This document shows positions 12,298 to 24,286 of a DNA stretch of 64,000 nucleotides, in pieces. The DNA is taken from the NCBI GenBank assembly GCA_036346205.1, contig JARFJB010000102.1, forward strand, positions 1,698,501 through 1,762,500. The letters are read 5' to 3'. The notes beneath the pieces are model-generated. The model saw nothing but the letters and a program-made list of their open reading frames with translations, ran no database searches and was not told the DNA's origin. This stretch comes from Vesta saturnalis (lineage: Eukaryota; Arthropoda; Insecta; Coleoptera; Lampyridae). Position numbers and translations under genes: made by a program. Every line of letters begins with the position of its first letter. Position 1 is the stretch's first letter.

Positions 12298-13122
12298 AAA
12301 AAAGTTATTTTCTGGACTTCTCTACACTCTACGATCGTCGGATAATAGTTTTATGTATTTCTCCAGAAAGAAAAATGTGTAAAACAGTTCTGTAAGGTTT
12401 TTGATACTATAAATAAATTGCTTGAAAAGGTGATAGTACAGCCTTTTTTACGATTCACCAATTAACCATCTACTGCAGTTATGTGATTAAAATGATAGCT
12501 CAAGCGCCAATATCAAGAGATCAGCCTTGGAAAGAGCATTATTTCATTTCACATAAAAAAATTGGTTTGGGTATCTCTGTAATTTTTGCAATGCCTGGCA
12601 TCTGGGTATTACAATTCTGTTTTTAAGCTACTTTTTACTTATTCGACTTTGAAAACCATGTGGAACTCCATAGAAAGCGACGGCCCGAGAAAAGGGCATT
12701 TGGTCAAAATATTACAACAAATTTAATTATTAAGGGAATCACATCCCAGATTAGACTTGAATATACCATTAATAATGAAAAGTAATTTTATAAATAATAA
12801 CAGAAACCCGAGATCTTAACACAAGTACCTTTAGCCAAAAATTGGTACGTTACACAAGTGTCCACTTAGATGGTTTTAAGAAAATGAATTTTCTGCTGTA
12901 ACATTTTATTTATGTGTTGGACCGAATAAATCCATGGAAGAACAAAATGATTCATTCGAAAAAAAAATGGGGTTGTATTACATGTTATTACTAGAAAAAG
13001 GTCGCAATTCTTATTCGAACCTCAACACAAATAATTATTACTAGATAACAAAGAAAAAAGATAAGAATAGTATACAATAAACAGCAATAAATGATGTTAT
13101 CAATGTTCTTTCACTAACATTA
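12298..13122. other. AT-rich stretch without recognised genes
   Basis: No coding signature or repeat partner found in this window. Confidence 0.45.
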
Positions 13123-13146
13123 ATATCTCTCTCTCTCTCTCTCTTT

Positions 13147-13223
<77 letters not shown>
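13123..13223. repeat. (CT)n followed by (TA)n microsatellite
   Basis: About 22 bp of CT followed by about 74 bp of TA. Confidence 0.95.
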
Positions 13224-13226
<3 letters not shown>

Positions 13227-15128
13227 CCGAGAAGATTATTTTTCAATGGAGGCCAAGAATATGTAGCCAAAGGCTTGGATAAACTGTATGGAGTACTGCG
13301 ACGAGTTTTATGTTACGTTTCGCAGTATTTTAAAAATTCTGGAAATATAAAACTATATATGGATTATAAAGCTTACTATGCGACTACTATAATTATTACA
13401 ATTGGCCTTAGTGTGAGATATGTATAATTAGTGATAGATTATTGACGAAATGCAAATATTGAAGTTGAAATGCCACTGGAAGACCTTACTATGCTTGTTA
13501 TGTACATAATAATAGTTTTGTTCCAATCACCAAGTGAACAATATGTCAGATGCTGTGTTACCAAGCGTAGAACACTACTAAAACTGAAAATTGCTTCTTT
13601 ATCGACAAGAGCGCTTGTTTAAAGAATAGTTCAAGCATGCGGTACTGTTGTAGTTCCAACTTTTCTAGTGATGTAGCATAATTTACCCAAAAATTCTAAA
13701 ATATAAAATGCAGGATATTACTATTATATTTGAAAAGTTGCGTTGAAATATTTTTACATTGTGGGATAACTTTCAAAGTTATCATAGGAATTTGTGTGGC
13801 CAAAATTAAATACACTTTAGATAAAACAGCTCGATAAACTAACCGTAGTGGAAAATAGAAAGTAGATTATAATTAATATTCTGATTATTAATCGTTCAAC
13901 TCCGGAGAAGAAAAGAAATGAATCATTTTTCTATCACATCGATCAAACATTCTGGAACGTAACATATCAACGTATACAACTAAAAGGTAATGTACACTCA
14001 ACAGGCAATTTTTGAGTATACCGAAGTTCATTATTCACACGGTTACGAAGAATATCCCTATTCTACTTTATCACAAATCACTTCGTAAACAATTGTTATT
14101 CATGATGACCACCAAAAGTTTATGATCCTTAAGTTTATGGATTAAAAAATATTAAAAAAATCGTATAATAAATAACATTAGTATTAAAGAATGCGCATTT
14201 GTTTGGTATGAAAGAATTATAATCAATAAATTATGTGGTTATAAAAAAATATTTTAGTTTATTAGTAATTAAAAAAATAGGTTTTAATATTTAATTACTG
14301 ATTTTAATCAAGCATAACAGTGCGATAAAATTATATACAAAAAAAAGTGTTAAATTAAATAGGTTAGGTTAGGTATCTTATCTACACATAAAATGTGAAA
14401 CCTCGACATGCAAGAAGAAATTCGTAATGTATAAGTATGTAGATACAGCATGTCTATTTTCTGAAATATAATTACATACGGTGTGTATTTTTAATTACAG
14501 GTACTAAATTTCTAATATTTTACTACACACACGTACAGCATGTGTTGCTTAAAATTTATACGTTTCCGCATTTCTACATAAAAACTCGAAACAGCTAACT
14601 TGAAAACGGACCTAAACAAAATCACATAATTCAACCAAACTACGTATTGACCAATATGCTATAACTACACTGTTAAACCAGTTATTAAACATGATCAAAT
14701 TCAAAATAACATAAGACAGATCTGAAGGGTGTTCTAGTAATGAACTAAATCAAGTATAGTAACAGTACACTAAATTTTAACCGATTAATTTGTGTTAAAA
14801 AACACTTAGAGTATAGATGTAGGAATAACATTTTTATGAGTCTTGGATTTAATTTCACTACGTGCACAATGAGGCGATGCACCCACACTTGCTGGAAAGC
14901 ACTTGGTTGGATGGGAGAGTGGCTAGTAGAAGCAAACGTTAAAACGGGAATCGCTTGTTTTGTATTTATAAAGTCGTCAAATCAAGAAAGAGACAGAGGC
15001 ACACTCAAATCAGTTTTTACAGATAAAATGCACAAAAAGCTGTAAGAAAAAATAAGACAACACGACTACAAATTTTAAAATATCACTTACCTAACAAATT
15101 AAAACTTAAAAACGACGTGTCTGTTTAT
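13224..15128. other. AT-rich stretch without recognised genes
   Basis: Nearly 2 kb without recognisable coding sequence; the frame at 14836-15045 has no known motif. A short TAGGTTAGGTTAGG run at 14361 resembles the insect telomere repeat but has too few units to mean anything. Confidence 0.45.
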
Positions 15129-15526
15129 TTTAACTTTTTATCAGAAAAACTAGATGATGTGGCGGTCTCGCAGATGGTACCTAGACATAAAAGAAGAAAC
15201 TAACAATGTATTTAAGAAAAAACGACGTACAATGTTTTGTATGTTAACAAACTGATCTTACGCAGTGTCACAAAGAGCCCTGTACGAAACGGTAAAACTA
15301 TTAATCTAATAGTGTATGGTAACCGCAATTTAAATTGAGCCGAGATTCTGACCTAATCAGGTAAGAAACAAGATATTTCATTTTAAACGAAAACGCGAGT
15401 AACATTTATGGCATCTCACTACTTTAGATACAACGAAACGAGGTCTGCAGAATTTAGTTTACTGAAGAGCAACTAAAGGACAAATAGTAATTATAAGCGA
15501 ATCATAATTAAAATAAAGATGTTACT

Positions 15527-15571
15527 ATTTACTGAGGACGATAACTGTAATGGTTAGCGAATCGTTTAAAT
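15527..15571 (+). ncRNA. Hammerhead ribozyme motif, degraded
   Basis: Equivalent to the intact motif at 18312 in unit 2. The core CTGAGGA (15532-15538) is kept, but the stem II return strand reads GTTAGC instead of GTTATC and the core GAAAC reads GAATC, breaking the A15.1 position. It is probably inactive. Confidence 0.5.
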
Positions 15572-15865
15572 TTACATGAAATAGAAAAATACTCGATTTA
15601 AAAACCCAATATATGAGTATTTTAATTATCTGTAATAATCGTGAGAGTTTATATTTCCAGATAACCGAATGATATGTACCAATTATTATAAGTAAACAAC
15701 AGCATATATAGCAACATACATTAATACGAATAATCGTGAGCAACGTGTTACTAACAATGGGCTTGAAGTATCGACAAACTAGTAAAAATAGAACAATGAA
15801 ATTTAATAAAATACTTATCTTTTTTGGGTTTTTTTAATGATGTATTTTTATACTATAGGTATAAT

Positions 15866-15906
15866 CTAAACGTTTCAATAACACTTACAGTTATCTTCGT
15901 CAGTAG
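15866..15906 (-). ncRNA. Hammerhead ribozyme motif (Penelope-like terminus)
   Basis: Minus strand: CTGACGA core, one extra A, stem II GATAAC/GTTATC with a 7-nt loop, then GAA followed by the palindrome ACGT and a T at the cleavage position. Helix I pairs for only 3 bp (CTA/TAG). It lies at the 3' end of the Penelope-like fragment coded on the same strand, as expected for the hammerheads described in Penelope-like elements. Confidence 0.6.
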
Positions 15907-16317
15907 TAATATCTTTTAAAATTGTCAAAAGATGTTGAAACAATCTTGTGAAATTTAAAAATTGAAACATATACATCAGCCTGCTATTAATATAACCGTT
16001 TGAGAAACGTATAAAGCCAACTATAGAATTAAACTTTAGTCAAGGATAATATCATATGTTCTTTACGTCTTGTGTCAAAGTTACGTTCTGTGATTCCAAT
16101 GTATACTTTTTCACATGAACAAGATAATTTATACACACCGGAAGATGTGGGTTTAAAAATAGTCCTAATGCCATACTTAATTAGGATTTTTTCAATTACA
16201 TCTGTAATATTAGCTATCAAAAAAAGAAAAACAGTACCAACGTTAAGAATTGGTTTTCCTTTAAGGTTATGTTTAGAAGGTGTAATAACATTATTAATAT
16301 TTTTAAGTGAAATTTAA
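15907..16317 (-). pseudogene. Penelope-like element, GIY-YIG endonuclease end (unit 1)
   Basis: Minus-strand reading gives NINNVITPSKHNLKGK, LNVGTVFLFLIANITDVIEK, ILIKYGIRTIFKPT, then SSGVYKLSCSCEKVYIGITE and RNFDTRRKEHM. The GVYKL...VYIG pair with Cys residues and the downstream Arg and His-Met is the GIY-YIG nuclease module that follows the reverse transcriptase in Penelope-like elements. Compared with unit 2, an in-frame 54-bp deletion removes the linker between FKPT and SSGVYKL, and a 248-bp deletion removes what follows the EHM block. The reverse transcriptase is absent. Confidence 0.85.
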
Positions 16318-16456
16318 TCTCCTGGTATAGTAAATGTTTCAAACTAGCTACGTAAATACTGGCGAATTGGTAGCTCGCTTTAGTAGATAAGTTCTCGTGG
16401 CGAACTTATGTACTCATGGCGAATTAGTGAATTTTTTAGAATGCCTAGAGATATAA

Positions 16457-17071
16457 ATAGGTGCGTAGAAACTATATACGAAGTGTGTCATTAGGGTAAT
16501 GAGACTGATAGCGTAGTGTTTGATCTGGCAACACTGATGATTTGGGACATGGAGGGGAGGGAGGTGAACAGTGATACAGTAGCAGTACGAGTTTGACCAA
16601 CGAGTGATACGAATTTCGAGCAGCGATGTGCTATCAGGTTTTGCTTTACGCTTGAACACAGCGCAACAAAAACGTTTACCAAACTTCAGCAAGTCTACGG
16701 GGACAGTGTTTTGTCAAGGGCTCTGGTGTTTCTGTGGTTTAAGGCGTTTGCAGAAGGAAGAAAGTCAATGCTCCTTTTCACGCAGCAACTTCAATACACC
16801 ATTTTCTGGCTAGTAAAAACATTTCTGTGCATGCTGATCGTCCTAATTGCCCAGGTTTGAGTCGTAACTTTTCCCTTAACCGAAATTAAAATCATACGTC
16901 AAGAGAGCTTGTTTTGTAACCCTGAACAACATTCAAAAGTGTATAACCGACCAACTAAACGTCATTTTCATTTTTGAGTTGCAGCACTGCTGTGAGGAGT
17001 GGAAGAACCGTCTCCGACGATATGTAGCTTCTCAAAGCACTTACTTTGAAGGGGACAATGTTCAGTTGTAA
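16457..17071 (+). pseudogene. SETMAR-type mariner, internally deleted (unit 1)
   Basis: In frame from about 16625: RFCFTLEHSATKTFTKLQQV, YGDSVLSRALVFLWFKAFAE and GRKSM, the conserved N-terminal DNA-binding start of irritans-group mariner/SETMAR transposases. The sequence then jumps to the C-terminal third: KNISVHADRPNCPGLSRNFS (the YSPDLAPCDFFLF block, damaged) and CCEEWKNRLRRYVASQSTYF followed by EGDNVQL and the stop at 17069-17071. The catalytic centre between these blocks is missing. A TTAGGTGCG-like start at the left edge may be the terminus. Confidence 0.85.
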
Positions 17072-17379
17072 CTCTTTTGAAGCAAAAGTGGTAAAAAAAT
17101 CAGTCACATTACTTTAATGGCACACCTTCTATGTAGTAATCTAAATTCTAAGCTCGCAGACATATTAAAAATACCCAAAACAAATTCACTGCATACACAG
17201 TAACCAGTCCTCGTATAAGTTCAAATTACGGAAATTTACGTCTAAACAAATGTTAGACGCTGATACTAATATTCTAGTATTCTAGTACAGTAAGCTCTGC
17301 CGAAACGTCGCAACGTTAAATGGGTTCTTATCAGGACATCAACAACGATACCATACGAGATGAACCAGGAAGAAGAAAC

Positions 17380-17914
<535 letters not shown>

Positions 17915-18311
17915 TGCTTTAACTTTTTATCAGAAAAACTAGATGATGAGGCGGTCTCGCAGATGGTACCTAGACATAAAAGAAGAAACTAACAACGTAT
18001 TTAAGAAAAAACGACATACAATTTTTTGTATATTAACAAACTGGTCTTACGCAGTGTCACACAGAGCCCTGTACGAAACGGTAAAACTACTAATCTAATG
18101 GTGATAACCGTGATTTAAATTGAGCCGAGGTTCTTACCTAATCAGGTAAGAAACAAGATATTTCATTTTAAACGAAAACGCGAGTAACATTTATGGCATC
18201 TCACTACTTTAGATACAACGAAACGAGGTCTGCAGAATTTAGTTTACTGAAGAGCAACTAAAGGACAAATAGTAATTATAAGCGAATCATAATTAAAATA
18301 AAGATGTTACT

Positions 18312-18356
18312 ATTTACTGAGGACGATAACTGTAATGGTTATCGAAACGTTTAAAT
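18312..18356 (+). ncRNA. Hammerhead ribozyme motif, well formed
   Basis: Helix I: ATTTA (18312-18316) pairs with TAAAT (18352-18356). Core CTGAGGA at 18317-18323, one extra C at 18324, stem II GATAAC (18325-18330) pairing with GTTATC (18338-18343) across a 7-nt loop, then GAA (18344-18346), the palindrome ACGT (18347-18350) and T at the cleavage position 18351. The self-complementary helix III suggests action as a dimer, as described for Penelope-like and retrozyme hammerheads. An extra base after A9 is tolerated in at least one viroid hammerhead. Confidence 0.7.
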
Positions 18357-18632
18357 TTATATGAAATAGAAAAATACTCGATTTGAAAACCCAATATATG
18401 AATATTTTAATTATCTGTAATAATCGTGAGAGTTTATATTTCCAGATAACCGAATGATATGTACCAATTATTATAAGTAAACAACAGCATATATAGCAAC
18501 ACACATTAATACGAATAATCGTGAGCAATGGGCTTGAAGTATCGACAAACTAGTAAAAATAGAACAATGAAATTTAATAAAATACTTATTTTTTTTGGGT
18601 TTTTTTAATGATGTATTTCTATACTATATAAT

Positions 18633-18673
18633 CTAAACGTTTCGATAACACTTACAGTTATCTTCGTCAGTAG
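18633..18673 (-). ncRNA. Hammerhead ribozyme motif (Penelope-like terminus, unit 2)
   Basis: Same layout as 15866-15906: minus-strand CTGACGA, extra A, GATAAC/GTTATC stem, GAA, ACGT, T. Helix I is weak (3 bp). It ends the Penelope-like fragment coded on this strand. Confidence 0.6.
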
Positions 18674-19380
18674 TAATATCTATTAAAATTGTCAAAAGAT
18701 GTTGAAACAATCTTGTGAAATTTAAAAATTGAAACATATACATCAGCCTGCTATTAATATAGCCGTTTAAGAAACGTATAAAGTCAACTATAGAATTAAA
18801 CTTTAGTCAAGGATAGCTAGATCATTAAAAATTAAATACTGTTAAACTGTCTTAAAGATGACAAATTATTATTAACAATTAAAAAAATAATGCAGAACGT
18901 TTTACGTAATTTTTTAATTTTAATTTCAGCTACTTATATTAAATTATTATAATGCTGTGGTAATTTAACATACATTTCCATATTATCAAATTGAATGTCA
19001 TGCTTTAGATTAAGGCATGGTCAGATACTGCAGGTTTCTCTGGTTGACCTAATCTACAAAATCTCATATGTTCTTTACGTCTTGTGTCAAAGTTACGTTC
19101 TGTAATTCCAATGTATACTTTTTCACATGAACAAGATAATTTATACACACCGGAAGATGATAATGGGTTTGAAACATCTTTAGGTGATCTTAAATGTTCT
19201 TTAATTTTTCTTGTGGGTTTAAAAATAGTCCTAATGCCATATTTAATTAAGATTTTTTCAATTCTATCTGTAATATTAACTATAAAAAAAAGAAAAACAG
19301 TACCAACGTTAAGAATTGGTTTTCCTTTAAGGTTATGTTTAGAAGGTGTAATAACATTATTAATATTTTTAAGTGAAATT
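18674..19380 (-). pseudogene. Penelope-like element, GIY-YIG endonuclease end (unit 2)
   Basis: Fuller version of 15907-16317. Minus strand: LNVGTVFLFFIVNITDRIEK, ILIKYGIRTIFKPTRKIKEH, LRSPKDVSNPLSSSGVYKLS, CSCEKVYIGITE, NFDTRRKEHMRFC, then a decayed SAVxxHAL-like tail and an AT-rich 3' region to the hammerhead. GIY-YIG core and the conserved linker are present. It is 5'-truncated, as most Penelope-like copies are; nothing upstream of the linker between reverse transcriptase and nuclease is left. Confidence 0.85.
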
Positions 19381-19519
19381 TAATCTCCTGGTATAGTAAA
19401 TGTTTCAAACTAGCTACGTACATACTGGCGGATTGGTACTCGCTTTAGTAGATAAGTTCTCGTGGCGAACTTATGTACTCATGGCGAATTAGTGAATTTT
19501 TTAGAATGCCTAGAGATAT

Positions 19520-21051
19520 AAATTATAACAAATAAAAAATATAATATAAAAAATAAAATCTGTTTATATTAATGGTAAATAGCACAAGTCTAGACTCAGA
19601 TAAATAACAAAATTTTATAAACTATACTGAAATTGAGAACTGTTACATCAGTGTAAAAGCAGAATATTTTTCATAAGAAATTATTAATAACAATTAGCAT
19701 TTGTTTTATTTGGGCACCACTCAATTTCTTAGGTTTAATAAAAAAATACAACATTATATAATTAAAAGGTTGTATTCTCAAAACATAATAGGTAATCTGA
19801 ATAAGACTAAACTGTATTTATATGTATATTTAATAAGCAAAATAGTAATGATTATTATCAGAATAAAATAAACTAAAACGATACTTCTTGTAATGCCTTA
19901 AATCTTAAAATCACTCAATTAAACACTTTAGATAAGCTTACAATCTATGTATACTTAGATATTCAAAATTGCAATCTAAATTAAAATGTTTCAATAAGAA
20001 ACGTGTATAGACCAATGTCAACAAATTACAGTTGTGTAGGTTATGAACTCAAATGTTTTATTTCAGGTAACAGGACTCTAACTGTTCCTTACTTTAACCG
20101 TATCAAAATAACACAAACCGATTTGTTATTTACTTAACTGCACTAAAAGGATAAGTAGTTACTTGTACAAAACAAATAGTTTAATCTCGTCTTAAACGAA
20201 CTGTAGCTTGAGAATTTTGATTTCCAATTCCAAGACAAATATTCGATAATGTAAAGGTAATTTCCATTTGTAATTAACGTACAAATAAACGAAACAAAGA
20301 CGTATAGGTAAGCACTATAAGTTTCATCTGTCTTAACATAAAAAAATAGATGTACGGTAGCATATGGTAACATTCAATTATTGGCACAAAATGTTGTTGA
20401 CCCTACAACAACTGAAAGATATAACGAACGTAGATTCGAACGAGAAAGCTGTTTATAACGACGAACGCAGAATATGTATAACAGCATGTGATTGATGCAA
20501 AACAAAGGTATCTCCATTTAGGTTCATAAAGATGACATTGCATTAACTGCCATTTTAACAAAGTACAGTTCGTGACGTCATACCCACGCTACTCAATGAT
20601 ACGTAAATTGACCAAAATAAAAGCTTACTCTTAAGATAAACGGTTTCCTTGTTCCTACCTTGTTCTTGTTTCTTGTTTTTGATTCTGATTCTGATTCCCT
20701 ATTAAATATAATATATAGAAAATATAATTAAACGCCTTTACATACCTTATAAAAGGGAAGCAAAACTTAAAAAAGATAACGTCTTAAAGGCAAGACATGA
20801 TAAACGGAAATGCATCAAGCATGCTCAAGTCATGCTGCGCATAAAACTAAAATTGAATGTCTAAAATATACACAGGGACGTTCGTAATTATGTAGACTGA
20901 AAAGAAAATAGTGCGATATAAAATTTAATTATTAAACGAGAAAAGAAATGCTTAAAAATACTAAGGTAATGTAAATATACTTATCAATAATAATGCAAAT
21001 TTCGAAATTTAAATTAAGGTAACGACAGACAAGAATTGGCACGTTACAAAT
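19520..21051. other. 1.53-kb segment present only in duplication unit 2
   Basis: Lies between CCTAGAGATATAAAT and TTAGGTGCGTAG, which are adjacent in unit 1. AT-rich, no recognisable coding sequence; open frames such as 20143-20373 carry no known motif. It may be an insertion in unit 2 or sequence deleted from unit 1; AAAT at both edges fits either a short target duplication or a microhomology deletion. Confidence 0.6.
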
Positions 21052-21454
21052 TAGGTGCGTAGAAACTATATACGAAGTGTGTCATTAGGGTAATGAGACT
21101 GATAGCGTAGTGGTCGATCTGGCAACACTGATGATTTGGGACATGGAGGGCAGGGAGGTGAACAGTGATACAGTAGCAGTACGAGTTTGACCTCATTCTG
21201 ACAACGAGTGATACGAATTTGCTTTAGGCTTGGACACAGCGCAACAAAAACGTTTACCAAACTTCAGCAGGTCTACGGGGACAGTGTTTTGTCAAGGGCT
21301 CAGGTGTTTCTGTGGTTTAAGACGTTTGCAGAAGGAAGATAGTCAATGCTCCTTTTCACACAGCAACTTCAATACACCATTTTGGAAGAACCGTCTCCGA
21401 CGATATCTAGCTTCTCAAAGCACTTACTTTGAAGGGGACAATGTTCAGTTGTAA
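21052..21454 (+). pseudogene. SETMAR-type mariner, doubly deleted (unit 2)
   Basis: Counterpart of 16457-17071 with the same N-terminal (KLQQVYGDSVL) and C-terminal (WKNRLRRY...FEGDNVQL, stop 21452-21454) blocks, but lacking a further ~200 bp (unit 1 16804-17005), so TPFW is fused directly to KNRLRRY. A few codons also differ at the N-terminus. It cannot encode a catalytic domain. Confidence 0.8.
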
Positions 21455-21755
21455 CTCTTTTGAAGCAAAAGTGGTAAAAAATCAGTCACATTACTTTAAT
21501 GGCACACCTTCTATGTAGTAATCTAAATTCTAAGCTCGCAGCCATATTAATAACACCCAAAACAAATTCACTGCATACACAGTAACCAGTCCTCGTATAA
21601 GTTCAAATTACGGAAATTTACGTCTAAGCAAATGTTAGATGCTGATACTAATATTCTAGTACAGTAAGCTCTGCTGAAACGTCGCAACGTTAAATGGGGT
21701 TCTTATCAGAACATCAACAACGATACCATACGAGATGAACCCGGAAGAAGAAACA

Positions 21756-21757
<2 letters not shown>

Positions 21758-21799
<42 letters not shown>
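21758..21799. repeat. (AT)n microsatellite (unit 2)
   Basis: About 42 bp of AT at the position equivalent to 17385-17511. Confidence 0.95.
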
Positions 21800-21802
<3 letters not shown>

Positions 21803-21825
21803 GATGTATTTTTTTGTGTTAAGTA

Positions 21826-24190
21826 CAGGGATCTCGGTTATTAGCAGAGATAGAGATTCGGTTAAATGAACAAAAATGATCTTTGATTTAATCATAATTA
21901 AGATTACGGACCAAAATACAAAATGGCCGATTTTACATTTTGGCTCTAGAAGCGTTACTTACAAAATAATTAAAATTCTGAAAATCCATTATTAAGGCAA
22001 CGTCGTTTGAGCACTTTTAGGTGACGTTCACAAAAAAAATTTACAGTAACAGTTTGCTTGTGATCTGCACTAACTTTTGTTTTTCTTGTGGGAACTATTT
22101 TGTATTTTTACACCATTGTAACGAGATTAAAATTTTGGTTTCAAAACTGTATGCATGTGTAATTAAAAATTTATAAATAACTTGGAATATAAATATTTAG
22201 TTATTATTAAGGTTAATGCGTTGACATATCAAGTTAACCGTGTAAAACAAATGAGACGTCGTCTTTACAATTAAACAATATTTTGGGATAAAGTCGGTAT
22301 GTTGGGGGTGTGTTACAAGAGCAACAAAAATTTACAAAGAGCAAGTTAAATTATAATTAAAAAAATGTTCCACTTTTGATTTAAATTCTAAAGATTGAAT
22401 TTAAATTTAGCACATTTATAACGTTATTAGTTTAAATTAAAGAAAATAATTTATGAACTAAAATCTATTAACCAACAAATTTACATTTAAAAACTATTAA
22501 TGATTACAACGAATTTTCAACTATGTATTACTATTTACACAACAATTTTGGTATCAAAAATGTATCCATGTGTAATTAAAATTTATAAATAACTTCAAAA
22601 AGAAATATTTTAGTTATTATTAAGAATAATGCGTTGACATATCGACTTATCCGTGTAAAACAAGTGAAAATCGCCTCAACAATTGCATAATTGTCATTCG
22701 GCGAAAATTTGTTTTTTTCTGGTTCTTTTGAGATCGTTTTGATAACGATAAATTTGATGTATATTAAGTGCAATAGAAATGCCAGAAGACGGCCATGTCT
22801 TATGATGTTTAGACGCTTGGGAATTTAAAAAAATTTAAAATCCTGATCATCATCAAGAAGTTATTAACGCTATTGAAGAGACTCATTCGTCATCGATAAG
22901 AGAAATAGGAGAAATGACAAACCTATCTCATTCAAGTATTTGTAAAATACTTCGTAAAAATTCGCGTAAAATAAATTTAGCGCATAGTTTACATAAAGAA
23001 GACGCTGAAAGAAGAATGAATTTAGTCAATCGCTTACCCACGAATATGAAAATAATTCTACGATTTTAAAACAAATAATATGGAATGACCAATCGAATTT
23101 CACAAATAAAGGTATTTTAATAGAAATATTCATCATATTGGACAACAGAAACTCAAAGACGATTTATGGAGGCGAGACCTCAAGTTCGGTTTAGTGCGGA
23201 ATATTTAATATTAGGTTAATAATACCTTTCAGATATGAGGGTCATTTAAATTCGAAAGATATTTGCACTTTTTACAAAACGAGTTGAAAAATTTTCTCGA
23301 CGATATTCTACTAAATCAACTTAATTCAGTTTATTTTCAACCAGATGGAGCCCCTGTGCATAATGCCGCAATAGTTCAAAATTATTTAAATCGAAAATTT
23401 CCCGACAGATGGACAAGAACAAATGTACCCATATTTGTCCGCTAGGTCTCCGGATCTAACACCACTAGATTTTTACTTTGGGGTTACCCAACTGTATTTG
23501 CAAAACCAAGGTCGTCAATTTAAATATCTATTGTAAATTGTGATGTGAAAATTCGTTTTAATTAATAGTTGTGTAAATAGTAATACATATTTGAAAATTC
23601 ATTGGGATTAGTAATAGTTTTTAAATCTAAATTTGTTTTTTAATTGTCTTTAGTTCATCAATTCTTTTCTTTAGTTTACACAATAATGTTATAAATGTGA
23701 ATTTAAATGAAATATAACTTTTGATGTTAATCTTAATTTGGAAGATTTTTTCAATTATAATTTAACTTGCTCTTTGTAAATTTTTGTTGCTTTTGTAACA
23801 CACCTCCAACTACGACTTTATCACAAATATTGTTTAATTGTAAAGGCGATGATGCTTCATCTGTTTTACGTAGTTAACTCGACATGTCAAGGCATAATTT
23901 TTAATATTAATTAAAATACTTATTTTTGAAATTATTGATAAATTTTTAATTACACATGCATACATTTTTGAAAACGCAATGGTGTAAAAATACAAAATAG
24001 TTCCTATAAGAAAAACAAAAGTTAGTGTAGATAACAAGCAAACTAATAACTATAATTTTTATCTGCCATTTGTTATTTCCGTATTCAATAACGAAAGTAA
24101 ATATAAATTTTGTTTTATCTTAATTATGATTAAATAGATCATTTGTCCATTTAATCAAATTTGAATTCTGTAATAACCGAGATCGAATGT
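21826..24190 (+). mobile_element. Long-TIR Tc1/mariner-type transposon, family 2
   Basis: The left part (21826-22540) and right part (about 23530-24190) are imperfect inverted repeats of roughly 700 bp. Landmarks pair in order: AACCGAGAT near both ends, ATCTTAATTATGATTAAAT, AAAAACAAAAGTTAGTG, ACATGCATAC, TTGCTCTTTGTAAATTTTTG and TTGTGTAAATAGTAATACAT against their complements on the left. Between them is a decayed transposase (22779-23500). The right part of the transposase C-terminus is missing. Confidence 0.8.
22779..23500 (+). pseudogene. Transposase of family 2 long-TIR element
   Basis: Plus-strand blocks in changing frames: SSIREIGEMTNLSHSSICKI (helix-turn-helix), KEDAERRMNLVNRL, then IWNDQSNFTNKG (first catalytic Asp in the FSDES-like motif), MEARPQVRFSAEYLILG, FLDDILLNQLNS, YFQPDGAPVHNAA (second catalytic Asp), YLNRKFPDRWTRTNVPI and, after a frameshift, RSPDLTPLDFYFWGYP (third catalytic Asp). 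All three acidic positions can be recognised but several frameshifts and stops separate them, so it is inactive. It is related to, but clearly different from, the transposase at 60545-61704. Confidence 0.85.
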
Positions 24191-24216
24191 TAAAGAAAAG
24201 TACATGTTGGTCATAT

Positions 24217-24231
24217 ATATATAATATATAT

Positions 24232-24283
<52 letters not shown>
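24217..24283. repeat. (TA)n microsatellite
   Basis: AT-dinucleotide run between two long-TIR elements. Confidence 0.95.

Positions 24284-24286
<3 letters not shown>

Larger units (their letters stand above)
17918..22235. repeat. Segmental duplication, unit 2
   Basis: Second copy of the segment starting at 15129, joined to unit 1 by a 3-bp filler (TGC, 17915-17917). Longer because it retains 248 bp and 54 bp lost from unit 1 and has an extra ~1.53 kb (19520-21051). Its right edge lies inside the left inverted repeat of the transposon at 21826, which continues past the duplicated part. Confidence 0.9.

Noticed and set aside
14361..14376. TTAGG-like repeats suggesting a telomeric or interstitial telomere site
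   Set aside because: Only about three units, too short to distinguish from chance in AT-rich DNA.
15525..15743. Cys/Ile-rich minus-strand frame repeated at 18310-18528
   Set aside because: It overlaps the hammerhead region and repeats only because the segment is duplicated; no known domain.
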